Both the position numbers and the translations under genes were made by a program. Shown here piece after piece: positions 10,189 to 20,389 of a DNA stretch of 64,000 nucleotides (positions are counted from its first letter, which is position 1; each line of letters opens with the position of its first letter). The stretch spans positions 1-64,000 of the forward strand of contig JADDOH010010214.1 in the NCBI GenBank assembly GCA_016648135.1. Direction: 5' to 3'. The notes beneath the pieces were generated by a model. The model was not told the origin of the DNA. It saw only the letters and a list, made by a program, of their open reading frames with translations, and did no database searches. This stretch comes from Agrypnia vestita (Eukaryota; Arthropoda; Insecta; Trichoptera; Phryganeidae).

Positions 10189-10659
10189 CTACTTATCAAA
10201 TTTGTCATGTATCGAATCTTTTGTGTATCTTTCTTGTATCTTTCGTGGATCTTTGTATCCATTTATTTTAAAAATAAATAATTTTAATAATGTTCTTAGG
10301 TTTTCACGGCCACTCAGAATCTTCAAGTTTGTGTTTACTGGGGTATTATGCCGTGTTGTTACGACCTTTCGGGCCGACGTTTCGGATCCCATTGCAGGGC
10401 CCATCATCAGGGCTGATGTGTTGTCTTGAATGTTGGTGTTGTGGTTAAGTATCGGCTTGCAATACCGTGCCGAAGTCATGATGTGTTGTATTATGTTGTA
10501 TGTATGATTCATGAGTCTTAATGTCTCTTTTCTTCTCATAATATCACTACTATCCACTTCATGGGCACTAGTGTCCTTTTCATCGGCATATTCCCATGAA
10601 ATGGACATTTCCATAGGCTTTTTTAAACTCAAATTATCATAATGCTTAAAATCAAACAT
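10189..10659 (-). pseudogene. Penelope-like retroelement C-terminus and 3' region
   Basis: The minus-strand frame begins MFDFKHYDNLSLKKPMEMS, resembling the Penelope-like GIY-YIG C-terminal block FDFxNxxILxxExxxxKR. It then runs without a stop through a segment (about 10290-10440) that looks more like non-coding 3' sequence, containing CTGATGA and GAAAC blocks. The left part (10295-10370) recurs at 21783-21868 in the same orientation. The GIY-YIG core and reverse transcriptase are absent. The whole open frame is probably a fusion of real C-terminus and chance read-through. Confidence 0.6.
10379..10410 (-). ncRNA. hammerhead-ribozyme-like core in Penelope 3' region
   Basis: On the minus strand, CTGATGA (10404-10410) is followed by a hairpin whose GGGCCC pairs with GGG-A-TCC around a 6-nt loop, then GAAAC (10379-10383). 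CUGANGA, stem II and GAAA are the hammerhead core, and hammerheads are known in the LTR-like ends of Penelope-like elements. Stem III is imperfect and I could not close stem I, so catalytic activity is doubtful. Confidence 0.45.
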
Positions 10660-12405
10660 AAGTATGAGCTATAAAAAAAAATATATATAAGTATGAGCAT
10701 TTGAGTACTAAAGTCAATATTACATGAAATAACATTAACTTTCACACAAAAAAAAAATTAGGATTTTTAAAGCGTAAAGACGAAAAATGTCCAATTCATG
10801 GCTACTCTCCCCTACGGCTAATATGTATTTAACTTTATTTTATGGCTGTGGATGAACCAATTATTTTTTTTACATTATAGGATTTATTAATTTACTCTTT
10901 CTTATTTATGTTAATTATATAATTTTTTTAAATTATTGATTACCTTTTACATATGAAGAAATAAAATTAGCAACAATATATTTTCATTATAATTTATTTT
11001 ATTTATAATATGGCAATTGTAAACTCTGGTCTGTCATTATTTGATAATTAAACTGTTTAAGTGTTAACAAAATATTTCCCGTAATCATGAAATTGCTATC
11101 AAAACTTAATAATCGTATCAGCTTAATTTATTGATCATATATATTATCCAACAATGCAAATTAAGTAAAATGTTTATGAGAATATGAATATATTGACTTT
11201 AAACAGTAATAATTTATCAAACGCGTTACAAATTGCATATAACTTTTTTTTTTTTTGACTGTATGCCTTAGTTTTAAACAAATTTCTAGTTGCTTTATCT
11301 TATATATATTAATTATTTATTTAATATTACATGCAGTTTTTTACATTTTATTTTATATTGTCTATCAAAACTATAATTTAATACATAAATATTATTCTCT
11401 GTACCTCTCCAAAAAATATTTTTTTATGTTTTATATACATTTCAGTAGTATAATGACAGAGATCTATCGAAAAAATTCTATTGCATCATTCCATTATTTT
11501 TTTATTTTTGATCAGATGTCAGATCAGATTAGTCGGCATGTCATATCTGCAAAAGAGGAATCATTTTTAAATAATATAATGTTTTGAATATAAAAAAATA
11601 CTTCTTTGATAGATTCCATTTATTTGCCACCCCGCATGGAATTGATTCGTAGCAAAAATATTAAATATATCATTAGATTACATTTGGAATAATGCGTAAT
11701 AATTAGATTACTTACATTCATCTTCACATATTATTTTCAATCATCAGTAATAGTAATCTCTTTACGTTTTGTGTATCACACATTGTTCGATTCGATCAGA
11801 AGTCGGATTGATTAGAAATTTCCAGAAACGAATTACTGGCGCTCGGCAAAATGAGATTATATCGAATCGGGAAAGGCAGATTGGCATTAACATGAATCGC
11901 CGTCACAGGGCAGTCCGCCGACAGCCACGGCGGATACGAGCCCAGCCTCGCCGACGGAACACTATCAGATTATGATCCGATTAGGGCAGACTTGCCGGAA
12001 TATTAGGTATTTAATGAACCCTGACGTGCGACGTACAGTGGGAAGTAGAGTTAAGTGGGAGCTCTCGTATAAGCTTCCAATCTTTTGAAGGCAAATTCAA
12101 ATCCTTTTTCAGCGTACAACTTTAAAGCTTTGGACTTTATTTTCAATTCTCTACGTTTCACGGAGCTTCGAAGATTCACGTAGAAGACTTTTTGTTATGG
12201 TTTTATATTAATACAAAACGAATTTTCGTATTTCTTTGTTTAAAAAGAAAATAATATATTTAGTTCAAAAATAAAATTAAAAAGTCACAATCTATGTAGA
12301 TACTTCGATAGATTTATAGGAGAATACATGAGAATTCCATGTGGGCAGTGTATTTATTATGTTAAATTATTGTTTGTACTGGTCACATCAATATTTTTAC
12401 TATTT
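10660..12405. other. AT-rich stretch with a GC-richer patch at 11800-12080
   Basis: No gene is recognised. The patch at 11800-12080 is clearly richer in GC and CpG than its surroundings (CCGCCGACAGCCACGGCGG at about 11918) and appears once in the window. It could be conserved regulatory DNA or a decayed exon. The 11769-11975 frame across it has low-complexity RR-rich content and no family signature. Confidence 0.4.
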
Positions 12406-12409
12406 TCAA

Positions 12410-12522
12410 ACTAAGCTTACGCTTGTGCTATGAAAGTAGGACTAACTTTCTGGTCTGGAGTAAAATTCAAACCCGCGACCTTTGGATCACGAGGCGAGAG
12501 TCCTTACCACAAGACCAACAAG
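12410..12522 (-). mobile_element. tRNA-derived SINE, family S2, copy 1
   Basis: Read on the minus strand: TTGGTCTTGTGGTAAGGAC as a degenerate box A region, then CGCGGGTTTGAATTTTAC as a box B region (TTTGAAT at about 12466-12472), then TTAGTCCTACTTTCATAGC. The same tail and tRNA-like part recur at 54972-55060. It is a tRNA-related promoter unit, not a functional tRNA: no cloverleaf closes. Confidence 0.7.
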
Positions 12523-12710
12523 CTAGTCCAACAACTACTACCACCACTACCAACAAGCTAGAAAACAATATACTGCAATGAATATATAAAAAGTTACTTT
12601 TATAATATTAATTTATTACATATTGTGTCAAAAGTACTTTCTGAGGTTTCATATGAGGTATCATTAAATCATATTTTCCATTAATTCTGTATTTTTTATT
12701 TTGAACTAAC

Positions 12711-13495
12711 TGGTACAACCCGGCGTTGCACGGGTTAAGGACTACGTTATAAATAAAGAGTTTGTGGAGGGAAAACAAAGTTTCCATTGTATTGCAAAGC
12801 TTCTAATAAGAACAATGTTTCCATTTAATCAATGTTGGGATGGATTGGATGTCCAGGAAGGAAATATGGTTTATGTTACCCGCCAGGTCCTAAAAAATAA
12901 GTATGCAAATTTGGGTCAAATCGGTTAAACGGTACAGACTAATATGCAAAATATATCGGAAGGACGGGTAAGGTGAAGGGGAGGGGGAAATGTCACCTTT
13001 GCTACCCTCCGGGTCCTAAAGAAAAAGTATGCAAAATTTGGATCAGATCGAACAAACGGTTTTGTATAGGTAATTTTAATTTGTATACCAAGTATAGATT
13101 TCATATCGGTGACGAGTCGGTGGGGTGTAGGCAAAGGGAAAATGTCGCTTATGTTATCCACCGGGTTCTAAAAAATAAGTATGGAAAATTTGGGTCAAAT
13201 CGGTCAAACGGTGTAGACTTGAAAAAAAAAATTATCAGGGGGAGAGGGAAAGGTTTCCTATGTACCCGCGGAATCCTAAAGAATAATTATGCAAAATTTG
13301 AGTCCGATCGGTCGAACGATACAGATTTGCATGGAAAATATATCAGGGTAAGAGAGAGGCGTAAAGGGGAAGGGGGGAAATGTCATTATTCGCCGGGTCC
13401 TAAAGAATAAGTATGCAAAATTTGGGTCAGATCGGACAAACGATGTAGATTTATATAGAGAACAGACAGACATTGAGTTTTATAAGTATAGATAG
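12711..13495 (+). mobile_element. Helentron-like element with a second minisatellite
   Basis: The head CCCGGCGTTGCACGGGTTAAG (about 12719) forms a GC hairpin like that of the 6412 element. A tandem array follows (12886-13460). The tail reads AACAGACAGACATTGAGTTT then a TATAG terminus near 13490, a widespread insect repeat end. A truncated relative of the head lies at 14821. There is no coding capacity. Class is inferred from layout only. Confidence 0.6.
12886..13460. repeat. five-unit minisatellite, 108-152 bp period
   Basis: GGTCCTAAAAAATAAGTATG, or close variants, starts units at 12886, 13012, 13164, 13272 and 13396. Each unit continues CAAAATTTGGGTCAGATCGG, a CAAACGGT-GTAGA block, and a GGGGAGGGGGAAATGTCA segment. 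Unit lengths vary (126, 152, 108, 124). The open frame at 12973-13410 merely reads through the repeats. Confidence 0.88.
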
Positions 13496-13499
13496 CGTG

Positions 13500-14345
13500 T
13501 GTTGCTTTGATGTCCAACAGATGGCGCTATTTTACAAAAAAAAAAATTTTTGATATTATTATAAATATTTTGTCTGATACTAATATAAAGGTAATTAATT
13601 TTTTTAACAACTACCGCAGGGATAGAATAATTAACGAACTGGCTTAATCTGCTTGATGAACTTTTCACAAATGTTTGATTGAAATCAGCTACAACAGAAG
13701 ATAATGTATATATAAAGTTCCTGTATTGTATCGTAACATTTTATACAGAAAATATTTAATAGAAGTAGGTTTTTAATAGGTTTTATATGGTCATCATGGA
13801 AGAAGTATTTCGTAAAATTATAATTTTAAGGGAAATTTTTTTCAGAAACTGCTTTTCTGTGAAATCAAAGAAAGTCAATTTTCATGACATCCTTAACAAA
13901 GATGGAATTTGTGTCGAAATTTACCGCTTAAACTGATCACTTCTGAATTTTAATAATATACCTAAAATTAATAAACATCTGCACGATTATTATTGGTAGG
14001 AGACAAAATATTTAAAACGTCGCTCGTTCTTTTTTATTTAGCCATTTTGCTTTTTGCGCCTCGAAATACATTCCGAATTTGAGAACCAAAAAGTGTATTT
14101 TATAAATTAACAATTAAAATGCCAACTACTTATTGTGTTTCTACAATGAATTCGCTTTATTTCAGAATAGTAGAAGTAGAGTGCCACCACGATAACTTGG
14201 CGTGCGAGGGAGGTCGCCCCTGTCGCGAAACAGAAGTTGCCAGGTTGTAAATTTATCACACAATACATAATGTACTGAATGTCCGGTGACCAGTGTCAAT
14301 ATAAAATAATACAATATAAAAAATCATACATTTGCATTTTTATTT
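13500..14345. other. gene-free stretch with small GC-rich patch
   Basis: AT-rich; no gene seen. A single-copy GC-richer patch at 14175-14255 (GGCGTGCGAGGGAGGTCGCC) stands out and might be regulatory. Confidence 0.4.
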
Positions 14346-14354
14346 ATATAAATA

Positions 14355-14500
14355 AATAGTAGGTATATAAAAACAAAGTAAATAAACAAAAACATATTCG
14401 TGTTTAAATGCAACATTGTGCCAAAATTTAAAAGCAATCGGGGAAGAACTTTCAGAGATTATCGATTAGGTCACTTACATTTTTATTTATATAAACTAAC
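14355..14500 (+). mobile_element. 3' half of a short dispersed element (family H)
   Basis: GTAGGTATATAAAAAC, then GCAACATTGTGCCAAAATTT, then GGGGAAGAACTTTCAGAGATT, a TTACATTTTTATTTATATAA tail. The same blocks in the same order occur at 14698-14810, so this is a copy lacking its head. Confidence 0.65.
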
Positions 14501-14502
14501 TA

Positions 14503-14812
14503 TACGGGCCACACGTTGCTGTGGCTCGGTCTTGTTATATGGAAAAGAAAGAAAAGAGAAACCACACGCTTCTGATATGTTTAATTTTACAATGCTTGTG
14601 GGTATTCAATATTGCTGCTTTTCAAAAAAAACATATTTTTACCTGTCGCAGATGGGATTTTGATTTTTTTATACCTACTATTATTCAGATCTGAATAATG
14701 GTAGGTATATAAAAACATGCACGTATTCGAATGCAGCATTGTGTCAAAGTCAATCCGTGAAGAACTTTCTAAGATTTAAGATTTTGAACAAATGAATATT
14801 TACATTTTTATA
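14503..14812 (+). mobile_element. short complete-looking element (family H)
   Basis: The head ACGGGCCACACGTTGCTGTG with GGCTCGG is a GC hairpin of the kind seen at 12719. The 3' half repeats the blocks of 14355-14500 (GCAGCATTGTGTCAAAG, GAAGAACTTTCTAAGATT, TATTTACATTTTTATAAATT). It is about 310 bp. It abuts the tail of the preceding copy and the head at 14815, so three related units sit head to tail. Confidence 0.6.
14669..14712. repeat. palindrome centred on AGATCT
   Basis: ATACCTACTATTATTCAGA (14671-14689) is mirrored by TCTGAATAATGGTAGGTAT (14690-14708) with one mismatched pair and no loop. The T-run before and A-run after extend it further. It lies inside the family H element. Confidence 0.85.
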
Positions 14813-14814
14813 AA

Positions 14815-14905
14815 TTGATAGCTGTTCATACTCGGCATTGCTCGGGTTAAGGATATAGTTAAACATAAGTTTGTGATTACAATAATTGATGCGTCCCTTT
14901 CAACT
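14815..14905 (+). mobile_element. head fragment related to the 12711 element
   Basis: ACTCGGCATTGCTCGGGTTAAGGATA corresponds base by base to the head at 12719 (a GC hairpin followed by GGTTAAGGA), then GTTAAACATAAGTTTGTG. The minisatellite and tail are absent, so it is truncated. Confidence 0.6.
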
Positions 14906-14909
14906 TTAT

Positions 14910-15670
14910 AATAATAAATTTTATATAACACACTCAAAATTCATTGTCACAAACTTTCAGCATTTCTTATGTAATCCACTTACCATCTCAATCCATTCTT
15001 TCTCCAAATCTTCTATGTCACTCGAGTCAAATTTTCTAACCACATCAGATATACCCCCTCACCTCCTGCCAAGATTACTATACTTTTCTCCTATTCAAAC
15101 CTTCATACAATTCCCCTTTATTCATATATTTTTTGATCCGAAACTCCAAGAATTAACAGTTTACTTCCGAATCTTTTACCGCGCTCTATTCAATCAAATT
15201 GCAATGTATGTTATTATTTTTCTCGTGATGTGAAAATTTTGTTTTTTTTTTGAGCTCAAAGAAAAACTATAATATTTTTAATAAATATACTTTTTTACAA
15301 TGTATTAATTGATGATATAATAATTTACAAAAAAAAAATTTTAAAAAACAAAATTGAATATGTTGTAAGATAATGTTAAAGAAGGGGGTATACTGGTTGA
15401 CATAATACCTCAAGCGCTATTTAACCGATTTACTTAGATTTTTTACAGATGTTGTGTAAAGTTTACTATCGCCCGCTTATAATTATTTATTAACTTTTTT
15501 TTTATAATTTATTAAGTTTTGAATTTGTAAACCATTCGTTGCAACACAAACAAAAATAATCGTTTTTATTAAAGGCAAAAACAAGAAACGACTAAAAGGA
15601 AAATTTCCAAAAATGTTGAGCCATTTGTTATCCAATTTCATAGACACTTTAGACGGAACAAGTCGGAAGT
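14910..15670. other. AT-rich gene-free stretch
   Basis: The open frame 14886-15233 is pyrimidine-rich chance reading with no family content. No element ends are recognised. Confidence 0.45.
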
Positions 15671-15676
15671 TCCGCC

Positions 15677-15985
15677 TTAAGAGAACGGAAATAAGATATT
15701 CCGGAGAACAATCTTCCTTTCTTCGTCATAAATGTCCAACACAGTCTGATTAAATAAGTCTAGAGTAAATATGGACAAGCTTGAGTCAATAGTATGAAAT
15801 AAGCGAGTTCCCTGATTTTGCTGGCGACTTCGTTTTAGTTTTTTTTTTTCAGCGGCTGCTTTTCTCAAAGTATTCTCCTTTGAATCCGTGAAAATTTCGC
15901 CCAGTTTTTGGCAAGTATACAAAAACCTTGAGTCCAAATTGTAAAAGAAGTTTTTGTTCTGGGTAACTTTTCTTTTTCGACTCAT
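15677..15985 (-). CDS. possible small basic protein, unknown family
   Basis: A 102-codon frame opening MSRKRKVTQNK, with a lysine/arginine cluster at residues 2-6 that could act as a nuclear signal. The middle is rich in K, R and Q (about residues 44-58), and the end is hydrophobic. Its codon use is mixed rather than the AT-only pattern of nearby chance frames, and the amino-acid content is plausible for a real protein. I recognise no domain. It could be a genuine short gene, an exon, or part of an unrecognised element. An A/T-rich leader precedes the ATG with no clear promoter. Confidence 0.3.
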   Translation of the reverse strand: MSRKRKVTQNKNFFYNLDSRFLYTCQKLGEIFTDSKENTLRKAAAEKKKLKRSRQQNQGTRLFHTIDSSLSIFTLDLFNQTVLDIYDEERKIVLRNILFPFS

Positions 15986-16044
15986 TTTTATAGAATATTT
16001 TTTATCGAAAAATAAGTATTATATATATAATTATAAATCCATTA

Positions 16045-16400
16045 ACGATAAAGTAAAGAATAATATATTAGGAATGAATGAAAAGCTGAATTTAGCATAA
16101 TTAATAAAACTAAAAAAGGGTCACTCAGATAGTTTGGGCATGTTGAGCAAATGAAAGAAGAAAGAGTGGTAAGAATGATATACCTACAACGCACATGTGG
16201 CAAGTCGCTAGAAAGAGACGACTACCGCCGTTGACGTTGCATAACTAGATTAACCAGATACTGGAAAATGGTTCCGTTAGAAGCCTCAATAATCGTCGAG
16301 CTTGCATGCAAATATGTATGGATGTGGATGAAGCGAGAGTTGTGTTTCAGGATAGAAGAGTGTGGCGCTCTATCGTGTCTGCCCTAAGTAAGAAAATGAT
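16045..16400 (+). pseudogene. non-LTR retrotransposon 3' end (family L1a, copy 2)
   Basis: Frames with several shifts give KKGSLR, FGHVEQMKEERVVR, then after a decayed stretch NNRRACMQICMDVDEARVVF and QDRRVWRSIVSALSK. The first part matches the 3838-4164 fragment (GSLRWCGYVKRINEERMA). The last part is the true C-terminus missing there. The piece is 5'-truncated. Confidence 0.72.
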
Positions 16401-16557
16401 TTAACATAACTTTATTTTAAAAAAATGTTGATAGAATTTGATGAAGTTGTATAGTATCACAATAGATTTAGATTATTAAAGCTATCTACTGACGACATAA
16501 AGTCACAGGAAAGGTTTGATTTCATTGTTTTGAAAGTAAGAAATATTTAAAAAAATA

Positions 16558-17095
16558 CCGAATGCCGTTGCTTAGCCACATATGTGGAAAATCTATGTTC
16601 GATAGAGTGAGGAATGAGCAAATTAGGAGTGTATTTGATGCTGGCTGTAGTAAAGTGGGTAGAATAAATAAATGATCGCTGAAATGTTTTGATCGCATGG
16701 AACGTATGAATGAAGAGAGTAAACTAACAAACCATCATTTCCCTTTACCGCAAGGGTAGACCGCAAGGATAGAGGTTAAATCTTCTATCTTGGCCCACCA
16801 CTTTTGCTTTGGCTACATTCATTCATCTTCTCACACATTCTCGCTCTATAGCGATTCCTCGGGGAAAGTATAATAAAGAAAGTCGATGAGGTGAATGTTT
16901 TAGGCAGTGAGAACAGAAAGCGACTGAGAAATACCCTAGAATGATCATATAAACCAAATATTGGACTACTGCCCAATTAAAAGCTTCCATAATCGAAGAC
17001 CGTGCGTGAGAAGTTGTATAATTGTAGTCAAAGCAAAAGTTGAGCGCCGGCATAGAAGAGTATAGTTTTCTATGCTCTATTCCTAAAAAGGCTTA
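16558..17095 (+). pseudogene. non-LTR retrotransposon 3' end (family L1a, copy 3, interrupted)
   Basis: It starts with MPLLSHICGKSMFDRVRNEQ and continues to a stop near GRINK, then RMERMNEES: the same segment as the start of copy 1. A segment without clear homology (about 16745-16950) follows, then NRRPCVRSC-like and VVKAKVERRHRR near 16985-17070, the family's C-terminus. The order is preserved, so a decayed or inserted stretch separates two parts of one copy. Antisense frames at 16785-17053 are shadows. Confidence 0.65.
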
Positions 17096-17504
17096 GTAGT
17101 TCATTTTTTTTTTGTTGGATATAAGGCTTTTTCGTGTATTTAGCTGTGTACACTGATGTACCAATAGGGTTAAAAAAAATTGAAATATTGATTTTCAGGC
17201 ATTTTCTAGTGTACATGTCAAATGATTTCGGAAGAATATCATATATACATTAAAAAGAATATTGCTTAATACACATATTAAAAATATGTAAGTATCATTA
17301 CCAGCTGCAAACCTATGTATACTATTTCAATGTATACTATATGATACACAATTCTATGTATACTATACATATGATACGGATGTCTCCAGCATAGTCCCAT
17401 TAAATATATAGAAGATTTCAATTTGGAACAGAAAAACAATTTCCAAAAAAATTATATCGTGTGGATGTTTTTACGATGGAATTGGTGAACGTTGCATTAT
17501 ACAG

Positions 17505-17625
17505 AGTGATCACTTAAACCAGCTCATACAGATAGAAAATTCCGTATCATCGCACTTCCATACACGTTTCTCATATAAATAGCTTCGTCCTTGTTATAAT
17601 TCTTAATTAAATAATCCCGGAGCGG
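17505..17625 (+). repeat. dispersed repeat R, copy 1
   Basis: Starts GTGATCACTTAAACCAGCTC, passes a CTTCCATACACGTTTCTCAT block and ATATAAATAGCTTCGTC, and ends in TTATAATTCTTAATTAAATA. The same order of blocks occurs at 27505-27620, 58060-58180 and, inverted, at 60620-60745. It is about 120 bp, non-coding, class unknown. Confidence 0.7.
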
Positions 17626-17629
17626 ACTA

Positions 17630-19985
17630 ATCAGGTAAATACGTTTTCAGAACATAAATTTAATAATATTGTTTATAATATATCTATATCCAATAACTTT
17701 TGTATTTTCCACAAAAAATGAACCGTTTTTTCCGGGGTGAGCAAAGAATCTAAGATTTTGTAGCAACTTTAACATATAGAGAAAACTCAGTTTCCATAAA
17801 TATATGTAGGTACATATATAGACCGCCCAAGACCAGAGACCACACGGATACTCGCGCGAACAACAACTATACTTAAAAGTGTCTGTATCAAAAAGATTAT
17901 ATAAGCAAAAACAAAATTTTACAGGAGAGAGAAAAAACACTGAAATAAGTAACCAAAATATCAGTTTTTATTTTCTAATATTCACTTGCCGATTATGGAC
18001 ATTTTACGTTTATAATTTTACGTTTTCTTTATTCATTCGTGTAATTAAGTAATCCCAATGACATCATCAAACTATTAGCATCCCTCATATGTATTACTAT
18101 TAGATAATTAACCCTATTCCCCATTAAACAACTTTTCAGGTCAAATTTCGGCATGATTGAGTTGCAATCATCAAAAATAAAATACCGCATACGGTGCATA
18201 CTGTTATATAAAACATTTCAATAAAATCACTTTGTGAACCGATGTACTATATTGATCCTTTTTATAGGGAACCTTGTTGCATAATAAAACAAACGTAAAT
18301 ATATTTGACAGCATGTCATATTCAAAATAAAATAAACAAGATCTGCTGTCAATCATGCATGTAGGTAATATAAAAGTGAACGGTTATTACGTCAAAGTGC
18401 ATAATTTTGCTGCTGTTATTTTGTTGATTTGTATTGAATATTTAATTTACTATCATCATTTTTGGGTTCATTCTAGATGTAAATAAAAATATTAATAGTT
18501 AAATTGTATCGCAATAAATTATTTAATGCTTGAGCTTTGTATAAAAATTATCTGAGAGCTGCTAAGCAATCAAGTCTACCTTGAATCAAGGTAGAATAGC
18601 CTCCTATATCTTTGAAAATGTCCAAGCCATTTATTATGAATAAAGAACTTTTGATCCTTGTATATATTTTCAAGGTGAGCATTCACCAATGTCTTGGTAA
18701 AATGACAGCCGTCACAGTCTTTCTTTGGGTACCACCCTTTGATAAGGGATAAAGCTATCAAAACTAATTATCGTCAGATTAATTAGATTTGCTCTGGTTT
18801 ATGTTATTATATAAGCGAGACTTTGTATACAGATTAATGTTCAGTTTCTGAGATATTGATGACATAAACCTCTGTTTTACTGTACCTATATACCTATCAC
18901 TGTACCTATAAAGGTACTAATTTAGATATTGATCTACAAATGTGGAGATAATTTCTAAAACCCTTTGTAGTGTTTGTATCTATGGAATAGATATAATACA
19001 TTGTCTCATGTACTCTTGGTAGAGTGGGATACTGTCAACCGGAAATGCGGGGAGTCGTTTGTACGACACACTTTGAAGGTTTGACGGACGCCTGCGCTCG
19101 CAACCAAAAGTAGTAGTGAGCCAGTGTTTTACCCTTGTATCTCATAGCAGTCCTTTATTAGTGCGGTATTGATCACTACACCCTTACTTTACCTCAAAAG
19201 CTTCTTTCGGCCTACAAACTGGAAAAAAAGTTGACCTTAGATAAAACTGTGAGACGGGTGTGTAGCCATCTCGCTCGCATACCGAGGTAGATTGCGGCGT
19301 ACGTGGGTCGCGCGGGCGACAATCGAATTTCGACCTCCGAATCGTCCGCAGCTAGCAATTGCACATAGTCTGTTACCGAAAATAAATACGTGTTATAATA
19401 CAAAAGTTGTATCATTGGCAAGTCCTGCCAAAACCAGAAGATACACCGATATCACAGATATAACCGAAACTAAAAGTGCCATTTTGGTTTTAAATTAAAT
19501 TTGTGCAGTGTATAAAACAAAACAAAGCAATGAGAATTACTTTAAAGATATATAGATGCTCTTATATTAATAAGATGTTAACAGATTTAAATCGACTCAC
19601 CGTAAAGTAAGGACTGAATAAACACAATAATTTTCATATATAAAATCTTAAACTATCAAATTCCGAAATAAAAATTCATGGACAAGATACGAGAAATCCA
19701 CCCGAAAGAAAAATAAAAATAGAAATAGAAAGAAAAGAAATACACTAAACTGCTTGTATTACAAGGAACTTTAAGAATTCAATAATCTACGAGAGAAAGT
19801 AAAAAAAAAAATTATTATGTTCAAGAAGAAACGCAGACATCATCACAAAATATAACTAAGTATTATATAAATTTTAATACACATATGCATAGTTAATATT
19901 AGTTAATGATAAATTGTATGTTCAGATTAATAAAGAAATATAATAAAAAATAAAATATACTTATATATATCTCGCGAATGTTATA
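17630..19985. other. gene-free stretch with one GC/CpG-richer island
   Basis: AT-rich except 19040-19350, where CpG-rich blocks such as GGGTCGCGCGGGCGAC (19305-19320) occur once in the window. The island could be a regulatory region or decayed exon. A 21-bp palindrome (TCTACCTTGA / TCAAGGTAGA) lies at 18575-18595. The minus-strand frame at 18576-18761 contains CDGCHFTKT but has no family I recognise. Confidence 0.4.
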
Positions 19986-19988
19986 ATA

Positions 19989-20386
19989 AGACGACTAGGC
20001 TAAATCCAAGATAATGGTCCCATTGCACATACAACGAAAATGATTATTTCACTATATTATTGAATGTGCCAATAACAAAATGAAAGATAATTTACGTTTA
20101 AAAAGTAAGTATTAAATAAGATATTACACTTTAAAGTTTCGATAAATGCATTGCATATTTTGACATTTCATAGGTAATATATGAGGTTAGGTTAGGTTAT
20201 TAGGTTTGGTTTGGTTAGGTTATTAGGTTTGGTTAGGTTAGGTTATTAGGTTTGGTTTGTTTAATTTAGACTACGATTATTTAAGTTAGATGAAATTAAC
20301 AGGACATTAAATTATATAGTGAAATACTTATTTTCATTGTATGAACAACGGGACTACATATTCTTGGATTATTCCGACGACTAAGG
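19989..20386. mobile_element. fold-back MITE C enclosing TTAGG-like repeats
   Basis: The left arm GACGACTAGGCTAAATCCAAG ... TGATTATTTCACTATATTAT (19990-20061) is mirrored by the right arm 20313-20385 (reverse complement starting TAGTCGTCGGAATAATCCAAG and containing GTATTTCACTATATAATT). The arms are about 70 bp and imperfect. There is no coding content. The interior holds the telomere-like array at 20181-20262. Confidence 0.75.
20181..20262 (+). repeat. degenerate TTAGG telomere-like repeats
   Basis: GGTTAGGTTAGGTTATTAGG followed by variants with TTTGG replacing TTAGG, in about 80 bp. TTAGG is the common insect telomere unit. The array also has a higher-order GGTTATTAGGTTTGGTT unit repeated three times. 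Confidence 0.7.
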
Positions 20387-20389
20387 GCG

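Noticed and set aside
10202..10429. Plus-strand open frame over the Penelope end
   Set aside because: Antisense to the Penelope C-terminal remnant and 3' region; no domain of its own.
11255..11587. 110-codon open frame
   Set aside because: Composition is I/Y/F-rich as expected from AT-rich random DNA; no domain.
12973..13410. 145-codon open frame, second longest in the plus strand
   Set aside because: It reads through three units of a tandem repeat whose unit structure ignores the reading frame; no protein family.
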